Positions 1-8,861 of a DNA stretch of 64,000 nt are shown one piece after another (position 1 is the stretch's first letter; each line of letters opens with the position of its first letter). Both the position numbers and the translations under genes were made by a program. The stretch lies in contig NZ_ANNV01000023.1 of assembly GCF_000346755.1 (NCBI RefSeq), positions 1 through 64,000 on the forward strand. Reading direction: 5' to 3'. This DNA comes from Pseudomonas sp. CBZ-4. Its GTDB lineage: Bacteria; Pseudomonadota; Gammaproteobacteria; Pseudomonadales; Pseudomonadaceae. The notes beneath the pieces are model-generated. The model searched no databases. It saw nothing but the letters and a program-made list of their open reading frames with translations, and was not told where the DNA came from.

Positions 1-13
1 TGGCTGATACACC

Positions 14-40
14 GCTATCGCAGGCAAGCCAGCTCCCACA
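14..40. repeat. REP half-element
   Basis: A single copy of the REP core that recurs through the window, here in the orientation GCTATCGCAGGCAAGCCAGC followed by TCCCACA. No inverted partner is visible because the window starts just upstream. It probably forms half of a REPIN lying beyond the left edge. Confidence 0.8.
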
Positions 41-304
41 TTGAATCTCCATACACTTGCAGATAGTGCCTCTTCCCTTCATCACCTGTTTTCCCAGCGA
101 AAGCTGGCTGAAAGCTTTCCCGTCTAGGATCGCCTCCAACTGCCGGCACCAGACCGGCTGTACACAACAACAATGGTGATTCCCGATGTCCGTCCGTACC
201 CGCCTGTTCGCTCCAACTCCCCCCGTACGCCTCGTGCCTTTCGTTCTGCGCTGAGCCCCACCCGGTTCGCCATTCCCTAGCCGCGCTACGCCCGGAGTAT
301 TCCT
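41..304 (+). other. Leader/intergenic region upstream of the CitMHS gene
   Basis: No convincing gene is present. It holds a CA-rich motif AACAACAA at 166-173, which fits the AAnAAnAA pattern bound by Hfq/Crc in Pseudomonas catabolite repression. Short overlapping reading frames begin at ATG 173 (35 codons) and ATG 186 (22 codons), but neither has a recognisable product. The transporter start at 305 follows CGGAG at 294-298. Motif recognition is by eye; regulation is inferred. Confidence 0.4.
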
Positions 305-1612
305 ATGCTGACTTTCCTTGGCTTTGCCATGGTCATCACGTTCATGTTCCTGATCATGACCAAGCGCCTGTCCGCGCTGATCGCCTTGATCATCGTGCCG
401 ATCCTGTTCGCGCTGTTCGGCGGTTTCGCGCCGGACATCGGCCCGATGATGCTTGCGGGCATCACCAAGCTGGCGCCGACCGGCGTGATGCTGATGTTCG
501 CCATTCTCTACTTTGCCCTGATGATCGACTCCGGCCTGTTCGACCCGGCCGTGCGCAAGATCCTCAAGATGGTCAAGGGCGACCCGCTCAAGGTTTCGGT
601 CGGCACCGCCGTGCTGGCCCTGGTCGTGTCCCTCGACGGTGACGGCGCCACCACCTACATGATCTGCGTGGCCGCCATGCTGCCGCTGTACCAGCGCATC
701 GGCATGAGCCCGCGGATCATGGCCGGCCTGATCATTCTCGCCGGTGGCGTGATGAACATGACGCCTTGGGGTGGTCCGACTGCCCGCGCCGCCAGTGCGC
801 TGCACGTGGACCCGTCGGACATTTTCGTGCCGATGATCCCGGCGATGGCCGCCGGCGCCGTCGCGATCCTGGTGATTGCCTACATGTACGGCCTGCGCGA
901 ACGTGCACGCCTGGGTGAATTGCACCTGCAAGGCGACGAGATCGACCACAGCGAAATCAGCGTGTCGCAATTCCCCGACGCCCGTCGTCCGAAACTGATC
1001 TGGTTCAACGGCGCCCTGACCTTGGCCCTGATGTGCACGCTGATCGCCGGCCTGTTGCCGCTGCCGGTGCTGTTCATGGTGGCGTTCAGTATCGCGATGA
1101 TCGTCAACTACCCGTGCCTGCAAATGCAGAAAGACCGCGTCGCCGCCCACTCCGGCAGCGTATTGGCGGTAGTCGGGCTGATCTTCGCCGCGGGTATCTT
1201 CACCGGCATCCTGTCGGGCACCGGCATGGTCGACGCCATGTCCAAGAGCCTGCTGGCCGTCATCCCTGACGCGCTGGGCCCGTACCTGGCCGTGATCACC
1301 GCGCTGGTGAGCATGCCGTTCACCTTCTTCATGTCCAACGACGCGTTCTACTACGGCGTACTGCCAGTGCTCGCCGAAGCCGCCAGCCACTACGGCATCA
1401 CTGCCGCCGAAATGGGCCGCGCGTCGATCGTCGGGCAACCTGTGCACTTGTTGAGCCCGCTGGTACCGTCGACTTACCTGCTGGTCGCGTTGGCGGGTAT
1501 CGAATTCGGCGATCACCAGCGCTTCACCCTCAAGTGGGCAGTGCTGGTATGCCTGTGCATAATGGTCGCCGCGTTGCTGATGGGGATTATTCCGCTGTTC
1601 AGCACTCTATAA
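305..1612 (+). CDS. CitMHS-family citrate (metal-citrate:H+) symporter
   Basis: An inner-membrane secondary carrier of 435 residues, the normal length for the CitMHS family, which imports citrate as a complex with a divalent metal in symport with protons. The sequence is almost entirely hydrophobic, with about 12 membrane segments. It carries the family-typical conserved stretch LDGDGATTYMICVAAMLP near residue 110 and a GGVMNMTPWGGPTARA loop near residue 150. It stands alone, with a CA-rich leader upstream that suggests Crc/Hfq control. Whether the preferred metal is Mg or Ca cannot be read from the sequence. Confidence 0.9.
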   Translation: MLTFLGFAMVITFMFLIMTKRLSALIALIIVPILFALFGGFAPDIGPMMLAGITKLAPTGVMLMFAILYFALMIDSGLFDPAVRKILKMVKGDPLKVSVGTAVLALVVSLDGDGATTYMICVAAMLPLYQRIGMSPRIMAGLIILAGGVMNMTPWGGPTARAASALHVDPSDIFVPMIPAMAAGAVAILVIAYMYGLRERARLGELHLQGDEIDHSEISVSQFPDARRPKLIWFNGALTLALMCTLIAGLLPLPVLFMVAFSIAMIVNYPCLQMQKDRVAAHSGSVLAVVGLIFAAGIFTGILSGTGMVDAMSKSLLAVIPDALGPYLAVITALVSMPFTFFMSNDAFYYGVLPVLAEAASHYGITAAEMGRASIVGQPVHLLSPLVPSTYLLVALAGIEFGDHQRFTLKWAVLVCLCIMVAALLMGIIPLFSTL

Positions 1613-1677
1613 TCGTACCAACTCAACCGCGCGGCGCTGCAGCTTGCGCGGTTTAACACTTGCTCAAAGGAATACAC

Positions 1678-2445
1678 ATGGAATGGCTGACCAATCCAGA
1701 GATCTGGATTGCCTTCTTCACCCTGACGGCCCTCGAGATCGTCCTGGGCATCGATAACATCATCATGATTTCGATCCTGGTCAGCCGCATGCCCAAGCAT
1801 ATGCAGGCCCGCACCCGGATCTTCGGCCTGGCCCTGGCCATGGTCACGCGAATCCTGTTGCTGCTGTCGATCACCTGGGTCATGCAACTGACCGCCGACC
1901 TGTTCGTGGTCTTCGGCCAGGGCATTTCCGGGCGCGACCTGATCCTGTTCTTCGGTGGCCTGTTCCTGCTGTGGAAAAGCTCCCAGGAGATGTACCACGC
2001 GCTGGAAGGCGAAGACGAAACCCACGAAGAACCGGGTGGCAAGGGTGGCAAGTTCATCTACACCATCATCCAGATCGCGATCATCGACATCGTGTTCTCC
2101 CTGGACTCCGTGATCACTGCGGTCGGCATGGTTTCCCATGTACCGGTCATGGTCGCGGCGATTGTCGTGGCGGTATTGGTGATGATGCTGGCTGCCGGCA
2201 CCATCAGCGAATTCATCGACAAGCACCCGTCGCTGAAGATGCTCGCGCTGTCGTTCCTGCTGGTGGTGGGTACCGTGCTGATCGCCGAGTCGTTCGATGT
2301 GCACGTGCCAAAAGGCTACGTCTACTTCGCCATGGCGTTCTCCCTGGCGGTAGAAGCGGTGAACATCAAGATGCGCACCGCCATCGCGAAAAAGAAGAAG
2401 CAGCAGGATCCGGTGAAACTGCGCAAAGATATTCCGGGTCAATAA
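1678..2445 (+). CDS. TerC-family integral membrane protein
   Basis: A protein of 255 residues with seven or so membrane segments and the family signature EIVLGIDNIIMISIL near residue 20, repeated in inverted form as DIVFSLDSVITAVGM near residue 140. The acidic residues in these helices are typical of TerC/YkoY/YoaE proteins, which are linked to manganese export and tellurite resistance. I chose ATG 1678 because AAAGGA lies 6 bases upstream; a TTG six codons earlier is less likely. The C-terminus is Lys-rich. A strong terminator follows. The actual substrate is not known from sequence. Confidence 0.9.
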   Translation: MEWLTNPEIWIAFFTLTALEIVLGIDNIIMISILVSRMPKHMQARTRIFGLALAMVTRILLLLSITWVMQLTADLFVVFGQGISGRDLILFFGGLFLLWKSSQEMYHALEGEDETHEEPGGKGGKFIYTIIQIAIIDIVFSLDSVITAVGMVSHVPVMVAAIVVAVLVMMLAAGTISEFIDKHPSLKMLALSFLLVVGTVLIAESFDVHVPKGYVYFAMAFSLAVEAVNIKMRTAIAKKKKQQDPVKLRKDIPGQ

Positions 2446-2458
2446 ACCCGCGCCAGTC

Positions 2459-2485
2459 AAAAAGGGGCTTTTCAAGCCCCTTTTT
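2459..2485. terminator. Bidirectional intrinsic terminator after terC-like gene
   Basis: Perfect 12-bp stem AAAAAGGGGCTT / AAGCCCCTTTTT around a TTC loop, with T/A tracts on both sides. It lies 14 bases after the stop codon of the TerC-like gene. Confidence 0.9.
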
Positions 2486-2655
2486 CACGTCTGCAGAAAG
2501 CTGATTTCATGACAGTTTTGTTTCAATCACCCTTTCAGCTATGCAATGCTGGCGCGCACGCCATTCGCCAACTACAGCTTAAGTACAAGACGTAGAGCGG
2601 CACGCGGCAACTTTCCTACGCTTCTCTTGAAGCGCACCCACACGGGGGGCCGAGC

Positions 2656-4314
2656 ATGCTGACCTTGCTCAATCTGCTTTCCGCGGTGACCCTGCTGATC
2701 TGGGGCACGCATATCGTCCGTACCGGCATCTTGCGGGTCTACGGCTCCAACCTGCGCCACGTCATCGGGCAGAACATGTCCAAGCGCTGGCTGGCGTTTG
2801 TCGCCGGTATCCTGGTGACCGCCATGGTGCAGAGCAGCAACGCCACGGCCATGCTGGTGACCTCGTTTGTCGGCCAAGGGCTGATGGGACTCATGCCCGC
2901 CCTGGCGACCATGCTCGGCGCCGACGTCGGCACTGCACTAATGGCGCGGGTGCTGACCTTTGACTTGTCCTGGCTGTCGCCGCTGCTGATCTTCCTCGGG
3001 GTGATTTTCTTCCTCTCGCGCAAACAGACGCGGGCCGGGCAGTTGGGCCGCGTCGGCATCGGCCTGGGCCTGATCGTGCTGGCCCTGCAATTGATCGTCG
3101 AAGCCGCCGGTCCCATTACCCACGCCCAAGGCGTCAAAGTCATCTTCGCCTCGCTGACCGGCGACATCCTGCTGGACGCCTTGGTCGGCGCCTTGTTCGC
3201 GATGATTTCCTACTCCAGCCTGGCTGCCGTCCTACTCACCGCCACCCTGGCCGGCGCCGGCGTGATCGGCTTGCACGTGGCCATCGGCCTGGTGATCGGC
3301 GCCAACATCGGCAGCGGCGTGCTGGCCTTCCTCAGCACCAGCATGCAGAACGCCGCCGGCCGCCAGGTGGCGCTGGGCAGCCTGCTGTACAAGTTGATTG
3401 GCCTGCTGCTGATCATCCCGGTGCTCGACCCGCTCGTACGCTGGATGGATGGTTTGGACTACGGCGTGCAGGGCATGGTCATCACCTTCCACCTGCTCTA
3501 CAACGTCAGCCGCTGCCTGATCCTGCTGCCGACCATCGGCCCGATGGCGCGCCTGTGTGCCTGGTTGCTGCCCGAGCGCGAAGAACTCAACGGCAAGGCC
3601 AAACCCCGCCACCTCGACCTGACCGCACTGACCACGCCGAGCCTGGCACTGGCCAACGCCGCCCGCGAGACCCTGCGCCTGGGCGATCTGATCGACAACA
3701 TGCTGACCTCGATGCAGGAAGTGCTGCGCGGCAAGCAAACCGCCATCACCCAGGCCATGCGCAGCCTCAGCGATGACGTCGAAGCGCTGTACAGCGCGAT
3801 CAAACTCTACCTGGCGCAAATGCCCCGCGAAGACCTCAGCGAGCAAGACAGCCGGCGCTGGGCCGAGATCATCGAGCTGTCGATCAACCTCAAGCTGGCC
3901 GGCGACCTGATCGAACGCATGCTGCGCAAAGTCCAGCAGCAGAAAACCTCCCAGCGCCGCCAGTTCTCCGAGGTCGGCCTGGAAGAACTGTCCGACCTGC
4001 ACAGCCAGTTGATTGCCAACCTGCGCCTGGGCCTGTCGGTGTTCCTCAGCGCCGACCCGGAAAGCGCCCGCCAACTGCTGCGCGAGAAGCGCCGTTTTCG
4101 CGCCCAGGAACGCCGCCTCGCCCACGCTCACGTCAGCCGCTTGCAGCGCAAGATCGTACAGAGCCTGGAGACCAGTTCCCTGCACCTGGAGCTGATTGCC
4201 GACATGAAACGTCTCAACTCGTTGTTTTGCAGCAGTGCCTATGTAGTGTTGGAAACGTCCGACACCGGCGCACTCTCCGCCGAAGATATTGCCGACATCA
4301 CACATTCGCCCTGA
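2656..4314 (+). CDS. Na/Pi cotransporter family protein with PhoU-like C-terminal domain
   Basis: A 552-residue inner-membrane protein. The first 300 residues are hydrophobic and contain the two Na/Pi-cotransporter repeats, seen as VQSSNATAMLVTSF near residue 57 and SYSSLAAVLLTATLAG near residue 185. The remaining 250 residues are a soluble helical PhoU-like domain, rich in charged residues, resembling E. coli YjbB. The family exchanges sodium and inorganic phosphate, and YjbB exports phosphate. The gene stands alone with its own upstream region of about 200 bases; only a half-site resembling a Pho box is visible there. Confidence 0.85.
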   Translation: MLTLLNLLSAVTLLIWGTHIVRTGILRVYGSNLRHVIGQNMSKRWLAFVAGILVTAMVQSSNATAMLVTSFVGQGLMGLMPALATMLGADVGTALMARVLTFDLSWLSPLLIFLGVIFFLSRKQTRAGQLGRVGIGLGLIVLALQLIVEAAGPITHAQGVKVIFASLTGDILLDALVGALFAMISYSSLAAVLLTATLAGAGVIGLHVAIGLVIGANIGSGVLAFLSTSMQNAAGRQVALGSLLYKLIGLLLIIPVLDPLVRWMDGLDYGVQGMVITFHLLYNVSRCLILLPTIGPMARLCAWLLPEREELNGKAKPRHLDLTALTTPSLALANAARETLRLGDLIDNMLTSMQEVLRGKQTAITQAMRSLSDDVEALYSAIKLYLAQMPREDLSEQDSRRWAEIIELSINLKLAGDLIERMLRKVQQQKTSQRRQFSEVGLEELSDLHSQLIANLRLGLSVFLSADPESARQLLREKRRFRAQERRLAHAHVSRLQRKIVQSLETSSLHLELIADMKRLNSLFCSSAYVVLETSDTGALSAEDIADITHSP

Positions 4315-4371
4315 ACGTACGATGGCCCGTGAAGTCAGTTAACACTGACCACACTCGCCAGGAAGCCAGTT

Positions 4372-5754
4372 ATGCGTCGCCTGTTGTTCATCTGCCTGCT
4401 CATGGGTTCTGCCCACGCCTTTGCCTTTGACCGCCTGCAAGTCGAGGGCTATACCTTGCCCAACGGCCTGCAATTGCTGCTCAAGCCGGGCACCGAGCGC
4501 GGGCATGTGGCGATTCGCCTGGTGGTCGGCGTCGGCCTGGATGACTTCGCCTGCGCGGACAAGGAACTGCCGCATCTGCTCGAACACCTGCTGTTCAGCG
4601 GCATCGACGGCGGCGGCGAAGGCGACCTGGAAGACCGCATGCAAGCCCTGGGCGGCGAGTGGAACGCCTACACCAGCAACGCCGACACCACCTTCGTGAT
4701 CGAGGCCCCAGCGCAAAACCAGCGCAAGGTGCTCGACCTGCTGCTGGCGATCATCACCCGCACCGAACTGACCGACGCCAATATCAACGCGGCCAAGCAA
4801 GTGGTCGAGCGTGAGGACGGCGGCCATTACTCCCATCTGCAACGCCTGCTCGACCGCCAGGACCTCGGCCACACCGCCAGCAATCAACTCGCCGTCGAAC
4901 TGGGGCTCAAATGCGCCGAACGTGCCGAAGTCGGCCAGTTGACCCGTGACCAGTTGGAGGACCTGCGCAAACACTGGTACGCCCCCAACAACATGACCCT
5001 GATCATCGTCGGCGACCTCGACAAACTGCTGCCGGCCTACCTGGAACGCACCTACGGCCAGCTCGACCCAGTCGATCCCACCGAACACCGTGAACTGCCG
5101 CAAATCCAGCACGCCGCCGCCAGCCAGCGCGAACTGATCCACGGCTGGGTCGGTGACAGCGCCAAGCTGCACTGGCTGTTCCCCGAACCGCTGCTGGACG
5201 ACCAGCACGATGAAACCTACGACCTGCTCAAGGACTACCTCGACTGGGCGCTGTATCGCCAGCTACGCCTCAAGCACACCTTGTCCTACGGCCCCTGGAG
5301 CGAGCGTGAAGTGCTGGGCGGTGTCGGTTTCCTCAGCCTGAATGCCGACCTGGAGCGGGAAAATATCCCTGAGGCCGAGCACGTGCTGAAAAGCCTACAG
5401 GCGCAATTGCTCAAGGATGGCCTCGACCCGGCCGTGTTCGCACGCCTGCAACAAGCCGCCATCGCCCGCCAAGCCTGGGCCGTGCAGGGCAACAGCGCCC
5501 TGGCCGACTACTACTGGGCCGCCTCGGGCGACTACAACAACGGCCACTTCAGCGACCCGGTCAAACGTATCAAGGCGGTAAGCCTGGACCAGACCAACCG
5601 GGCCATGCGCCAAGTATTCAAGCAACCCGGCTACTGGCGCATCGAGAAACCGTTGCTGAGCTACGACACCCTCAGCTGGATCGGCGCCGGCATACTCGGG
5701 CTGATTGCCATTGTGTTGATCGGTGTGCGGCTTTATCGCAAACGGATCGCGTAA
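4372..5754 (+). CDS. Membrane-anchored M16-family (pitrilysin-like) zinc metallopeptidase
   Basis: A 460-residue protein with an N-terminal signal peptide (MRRLLFICLLMGSAHAFA). It has the inverted zinc motif HxxEH as H68-L-L-E71-H72, with the downstream Glu expected in the VVERE segment near residue 145. The C-terminal 25 residues form a single membrane helix followed by RLYRKRIA, so the protease should sit in the periplasm tied to the inner membrane. Most bacterial M16 proteins have two tandem halves or a separate inactive partner; here one active-type chain with a membrane anchor is seen. The DUF5924 gene follows 71 bases downstream and may be co-transcribed. Confidence 0.85.
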   Translation: MRRLLFICLLMGSAHAFAFDRLQVEGYTLPNGLQLLLKPGTERGHVAIRLVVGVGLDDFACADKELPHLLEHLLFSGIDGGGEGDLEDRMQALGGEWNAYTSNADTTFVIEAPAQNQRKVLDLLLAIITRTELTDANINAAKQVVEREDGGHYSHLQRLLDRQDLGHTASNQLAVELGLKCAERAEVGQLTRDQLEDLRKHWYAPNNMTLIIVGDLDKLLPAYLERTYGQLDPVDPTEHRELPQIQHAAASQRELIHGWVGDSAKLHWLFPEPLLDDQHDETYDLLKDYLDWALYRQLRLKHTLSYGPWSEREVLGGVGFLSLNADLERENIPEAEHVLKSLQAQLLKDGLDPAVFARLQQAAIARQAWAVQGNSALADYYWAASGDYNNGHFSDPVKRIKAVSLDQTNRAMRQVFKQPGYWRIEKPLLSYDTLSWIGAGILGLIAIVLIGVRLYRKRIA

Positions 5755-5825
5755 TCGGCCACCGAGCACAGGGCTAAGACGTTATTCTGTCTGGGATTTT
5801 TCCTACAAAGACTGCGAACCGCCGA

Positions 5826-6857
5826 ATGCTAAACCTGACCCGCATAATCACCCGCGTCCTCGAACTGATGAAGCGCTACCCAGGGGTGATTGCACTCGGC
5901 GGCTTTATCTCGGGGGTGTGCAGCTTCATTCTGGTGGATCGCCAGCAGGGCATGGCCAGCTGGATCGCGGTGATCATGCTGGTGAGCTGGCTGTGGCTGA
6001 TGCTGGAAAACAGCTTCACCCAGCTGTTTACCAAAGTCTTCAAGCGCGAAATCCCCGAGCCGCTGCTGCGCTACGCGACCCAGATGATCCACCAGGAAAG
6101 TCTGTTTTTTGTATTGCCGTTCTTTTTCGTCACCACCGCCTGGAACAGCGGCCAATCGCTGTTCACCGGCTTGCTCGGCGCGGCGGCACTGGTGTCGATC
6201 GTCGATCCGCTGTACTACAAGTGGCTGGCGCCCAAGCGCTCGCTGTTCCTTGCGCTGCACACCCTGACCTTGTTCGCCGCGCTGCTCACCGCGCTGCCGA
6301 TCATCCTGCACCTGACCACCGCCGAGAGTTACAAGCTGGCCCTGGGCGTGGCCATGGCGCTGTCGATCCCCAGCCTGGCAGTCAGCCTGCCGCTGCGCAG
6401 CCTCAAGGGCTGGGCGATGCTGTTGGGCGTGACGGCCGCGATTGGCTGCGCCGGCTGGTTCCTACGCAGCTGGGTACCACCGGCCACCCTGTGGATGACG
6501 GAAGTGGCCATCAGCACCCAGTTGCAAGACCGCACGCCGGGGGATGACCTCAAGGAAGTCACCGTCGCCCAACTGCGCAGTGACGGGCTGTACGCCTACA
6601 CCGCGATCAACGCGCCGCGTGGCCTGGATGAGCGGATCTACCATGTGTGGAAATTCAACGGCAAAGAGGTCGACCGTATCCCCCTCGACATCCATGGCGG
6701 GCGCAAGGAAGGCTATCGCGCCTGGACCCACAAACAGAATTTCCCCGGTGATGCCGTGGGCCGCTGGCAAGTGCAAGTGCTCACCGAAGACGGCCAGGTG
6801 ATCGGCGTGCTGCGCTTCAAAGTCATCGACACAGCACAAACGGACAACCCAAAGTAG
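5826..6857 (+). CDS. DUF5924/DUF2914 family membrane protein
   Basis: A 343-residue protein of unknown function. Six or seven membrane segments occupy residues 15-225. A periplasmic domain of about 110 residues at the C-terminus contains the DUF2914-type features IYHVWKFNGKEVDRIPLDI and WRVQV-like WQVQVLTEDGQVIG. Pseudomonads keep this gene as a single conserved copy. The protease gene upstream and the lipid transport operon downstream suggest an envelope role, but this is inference from position only. Confidence 0.8.
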   Translation: MLNLTRIITRVLELMKRYPGVIALGGFISGVCSFILVDRQQGMASWIAVIMLVSWLWLMLENSFTQLFTKVFKREIPEPLLRYATQMIHQESLFFVLPFFFVTTAWNSGQSLFTGLLGAAALVSIVDPLYYKWLAPKRSLFLALHTLTLFAALLTALPIILHLTTAESYKLALGVAMALSIPSLAVSLPLRSLKGWAMLLGVTAAIGCAGWFLRSWVPPATLWMTEVAISTQLQDRTPGDDLKEVTVAQLRSDGLYAYTAINAPRGLDERIYHVWKFNGKEVDRIPLDIHGGRKEGYRAWTHKQNFPGDAVGRWQVQVLTEDGQVIGVLRFKVIDTAQTDNPK

Positions 6858-6911
6858 GCAGGTTCGTGCTATTACGTAGGAATTGTGGATAGCCAAACAA
6901 GCTCGGAGCTT

Positions 6912-8060
6912 ATGACCAGTAGTACCTCGGCCGGCGCAGCCCATCTCGATACGTCCTCCACGCCTGCGTTACTGCGGATTACGGGGGACTGGACGCTTGC
7001 CCACTACGCAGACCTGAAAAAGCTGTCGGACACGCTCGACGGCCAATACGACGCCGGCGCCCGCATCGACCTCAACGGCCTCGGCGCCCTGGATACCGCC
7101 GGCGCGTCACTGCTGGTGGAATTGCTCGGCCCCACGCGCATCGAGCAATCCGCCGAGCAGAGCGATTGCAGCCTGTCCGCCGCCGACCGCGCGCTGCTCA
7201 AGACCGTCTACCGCTCCCTCAATGATTTCTGCGTACCCGACAAAGCCCCGGAAGAAGCCACCGGCATCCAGGTGCTGGCGCGCATCGGCCGGGCGGTGGA
7301 TAAAGTCTGGCAAGACAGCAAGCAACTGCTGGGCTTTATCGGCCTGATCCTCGAGACCTTCGCCCGGGGCATTTTCCGCCCCAAGCGCTGGCGCATCACG
7401 CCAATGGTCGCGCATATCGAACAGACCGGCCTCGACGCCGCGCCCATCGTCGCCTTGCTGACCTTTCTGGTGGGCGCCGTGGTGGCGTTTCTCGGCGCCA
7501 CGGTGCTCAAGAGCTTTGGTGCGACGATTTTCACCGTGGACCTGGTGGCGTTCTCTTTCCTACGGGAATTCGGCGTATTGCTCACCGCGATCCTGATCGC
7601 CGGCCGCACCGCCAGTGCCTTTACCGCACAAATCGGCTCGATGAAGGCCAACGAAGAAATCGACGCCATCCGCACCCTCGGCCTCGACCCGATGGAGCTG
7701 TTGGTGCTGCCACGGGTGCTGGCACTGCTGGTGTCGCTGCCCATGCTGACGTTTCTGGCGATGCTCTCGGGGATTGTCGGCGGTGGCGTGGTGTGTGCCG
7801 TGGCGCTGGATATTTCGCCGGCGATGTTTCTCTCACTGCTCAAATCCGACATCGGCGTGCAGCATTTCCTCGTCGGCATGGTGAAAGCGCCGATCTTCGC
7901 CTTCCTGATCGCCGCCATCGGTTGCCTGGAAGGCTTCAAGGTCAGCGGCAGTGCCGAGTCAGTCGGCGCCCACACCACCTCCAGCGTGGTGCAATCGATC
8001 TTTGTGGTGATCGTGCTGGATGCGGTCGCCGCGCTGTTCTTCATGGAGATGGGCTGGTGA
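6912..8060 (+). CDS. MlaE-type ABC permease with N-terminal STAS domain (MCE lipid transporter)
   Basis: The first gene of a four-gene MCE operon thought to move phospholipids between membranes. Residues 15-105 form a STAS-like domain (LRITGDWTLAHYADL...GALDTAGASLLVELL). The rest is the MlaE permease domain with five helices and the conserved GRTASAFTAQIGSMKANEEIDAIRTLG segment. The start is uncertain: ATG 6912 with GGAG close upstream is used, but GTG 6885 with AGGAA is possible. The next gene overlaps by 4 bases. This is a fused STAS-permease, unlike E. coli where MlaB is separate. Confidence 0.87.
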   Translation: MTSSTSAGAAHLDTSSTPALLRITGDWTLAHYADLKKLSDTLDGQYDAGARIDLNGLGALDTAGASLLVELLGPTRIEQSAEQSDCSLSAADRALLKTVYRSLNDFCVPDKAPEEATGIQVLARIGRAVDKVWQDSKQLLGFIGLILETFARGIFRPKRWRITPMVAHIEQTGLDAAPIVALLTFLVGAVVAFLGATVLKSFGATIFTVDLVAFSFLREFGVLLTAILIAGRTASAFTAQIGSMKANEEIDAIRTLGLDPMELLVLPRVLALLVSLPMLTFLAMLSGIVGGGVVCAVALDISPAMFLSLLKSDIGVQHFLVGMVKAPIFAFLIAAIGCLEGFKVSGSAESVGAHTTSSVVQSIFVVIVLDAVAALFFMEMGW

Positions 8061-8860
8061 GTCGCTTACACCGTGCGCCCACTGAGGCGGTGATTGAAGT
8101 GCGCGGGCTGTGCAACCGCTTTGGCAGCCAGAGTGTGCATGAGAACCTCGACCTGGATTTGTACAAGGGCGAGATTCTCGCCGTGGTCGGTGGCTCCGGC
8201 AGCGGCAAGTCGGTGCTGCTGCGTAGCATCGTCGGCCTGCGCCGGCCCAGCGAAGGCGAGGTGCGGGTGTTTGGCAAGAACCTGCCGAGCCTCGCGGAGC
8301 ATGAGCGTTCCCTGGTGGAACGGCGCTTCGGCGTGCTGTTCCAGAAGGGCGCGCTGTTCTCCTCGCTGACGGTGACCGAGAACGTCGCGCTGCCATTGAT
8401 CGAGCACGCCGGCCTCAGCCGCCGCGACGCCGAGCACTTGGCGGCGGTCAAACTGGCCCTGGCCGGGTTGCCGTTGTCGGCGGCGGACAAATACCCAGCG
8501 TCGCTGTCCGGCGGCATGATCAAGCGCGCCGCCCTGGCCCGCGCCTTGGCCCTGGACCCGGACATCCTGTTCCTCGACGAACCCACCGCCGGCCTCGACC
8601 CGATTGGCGCGGCGCAATTCGACCAACTGATCCTGACCCTGCGTGACGCGCTGGGCCTGAGCGTGTTCCTGGTCACCCATGACCTCGACACGCTGTACAC
8701 CATCACCGACCGCGTGGCGGTGCTGGCGCAGAAAAAAGTGCTGGTGGCGGACGCCATCGATGTCGTCTCGGAAACCGACGACGCCTGGATTTACGAATAT
8801 TTCCACGGCCCCCGGGGCCGTGCGGCATTGGATGCCGCTCAACCGCTCAACGAGGTATGA
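8057..8860 (+). CDS. MlaF-type ABC transporter ATP-binding protein
   Basis: A 267-residue ATPase for the MCE lipid transporter. It has Walker A GGSGSGKS at 45-52, a Q-loop in GVLFQKGALFSSLTV, signature LSGGMIKRAALARALA, Walker B ILFLDEPTAGLD and the switch His in VTHD. The GALFSS segment is characteristic of MlaF-like ATPases. Start GTG 8057 overlaps the permease stop (GTGA), which indicates translational coupling. A longer upstream reading frame exists but runs inside the permease gene and is not used. Confidence 0.93.
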   Translation: MSRLHRAPTEAVIEVRGLCNRFGSQSVHENLDLDLYKGEILAVVGGSGSGKSVLLRSIVGLRRPSEGEVRVFGKNLPSLAEHERSLVERRFGVLFQKGALFSSLTVTENVALPLIEHAGLSRRDAEHLAAVKLALAGLPLSAADKYPASLSGGMIKRAALARALALDPDILFLDEPTAGLDPIGAAQFDQLILTLRDALGLSVFLVTHDLDTLYTITDRVAVLAQKKVLVADAIDVVSETDDAWIYEYFHGPRGRAALDAAQPLNEV

Positions 8861-8861
8861 C

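Noticed and set aside
2512..2532. Possible Pho box upstream of the Na/Pi transporter
   Set aside because: Only one half-site (ATGACAG) is good; the second repeat (GTTTCAA) is too degenerate.
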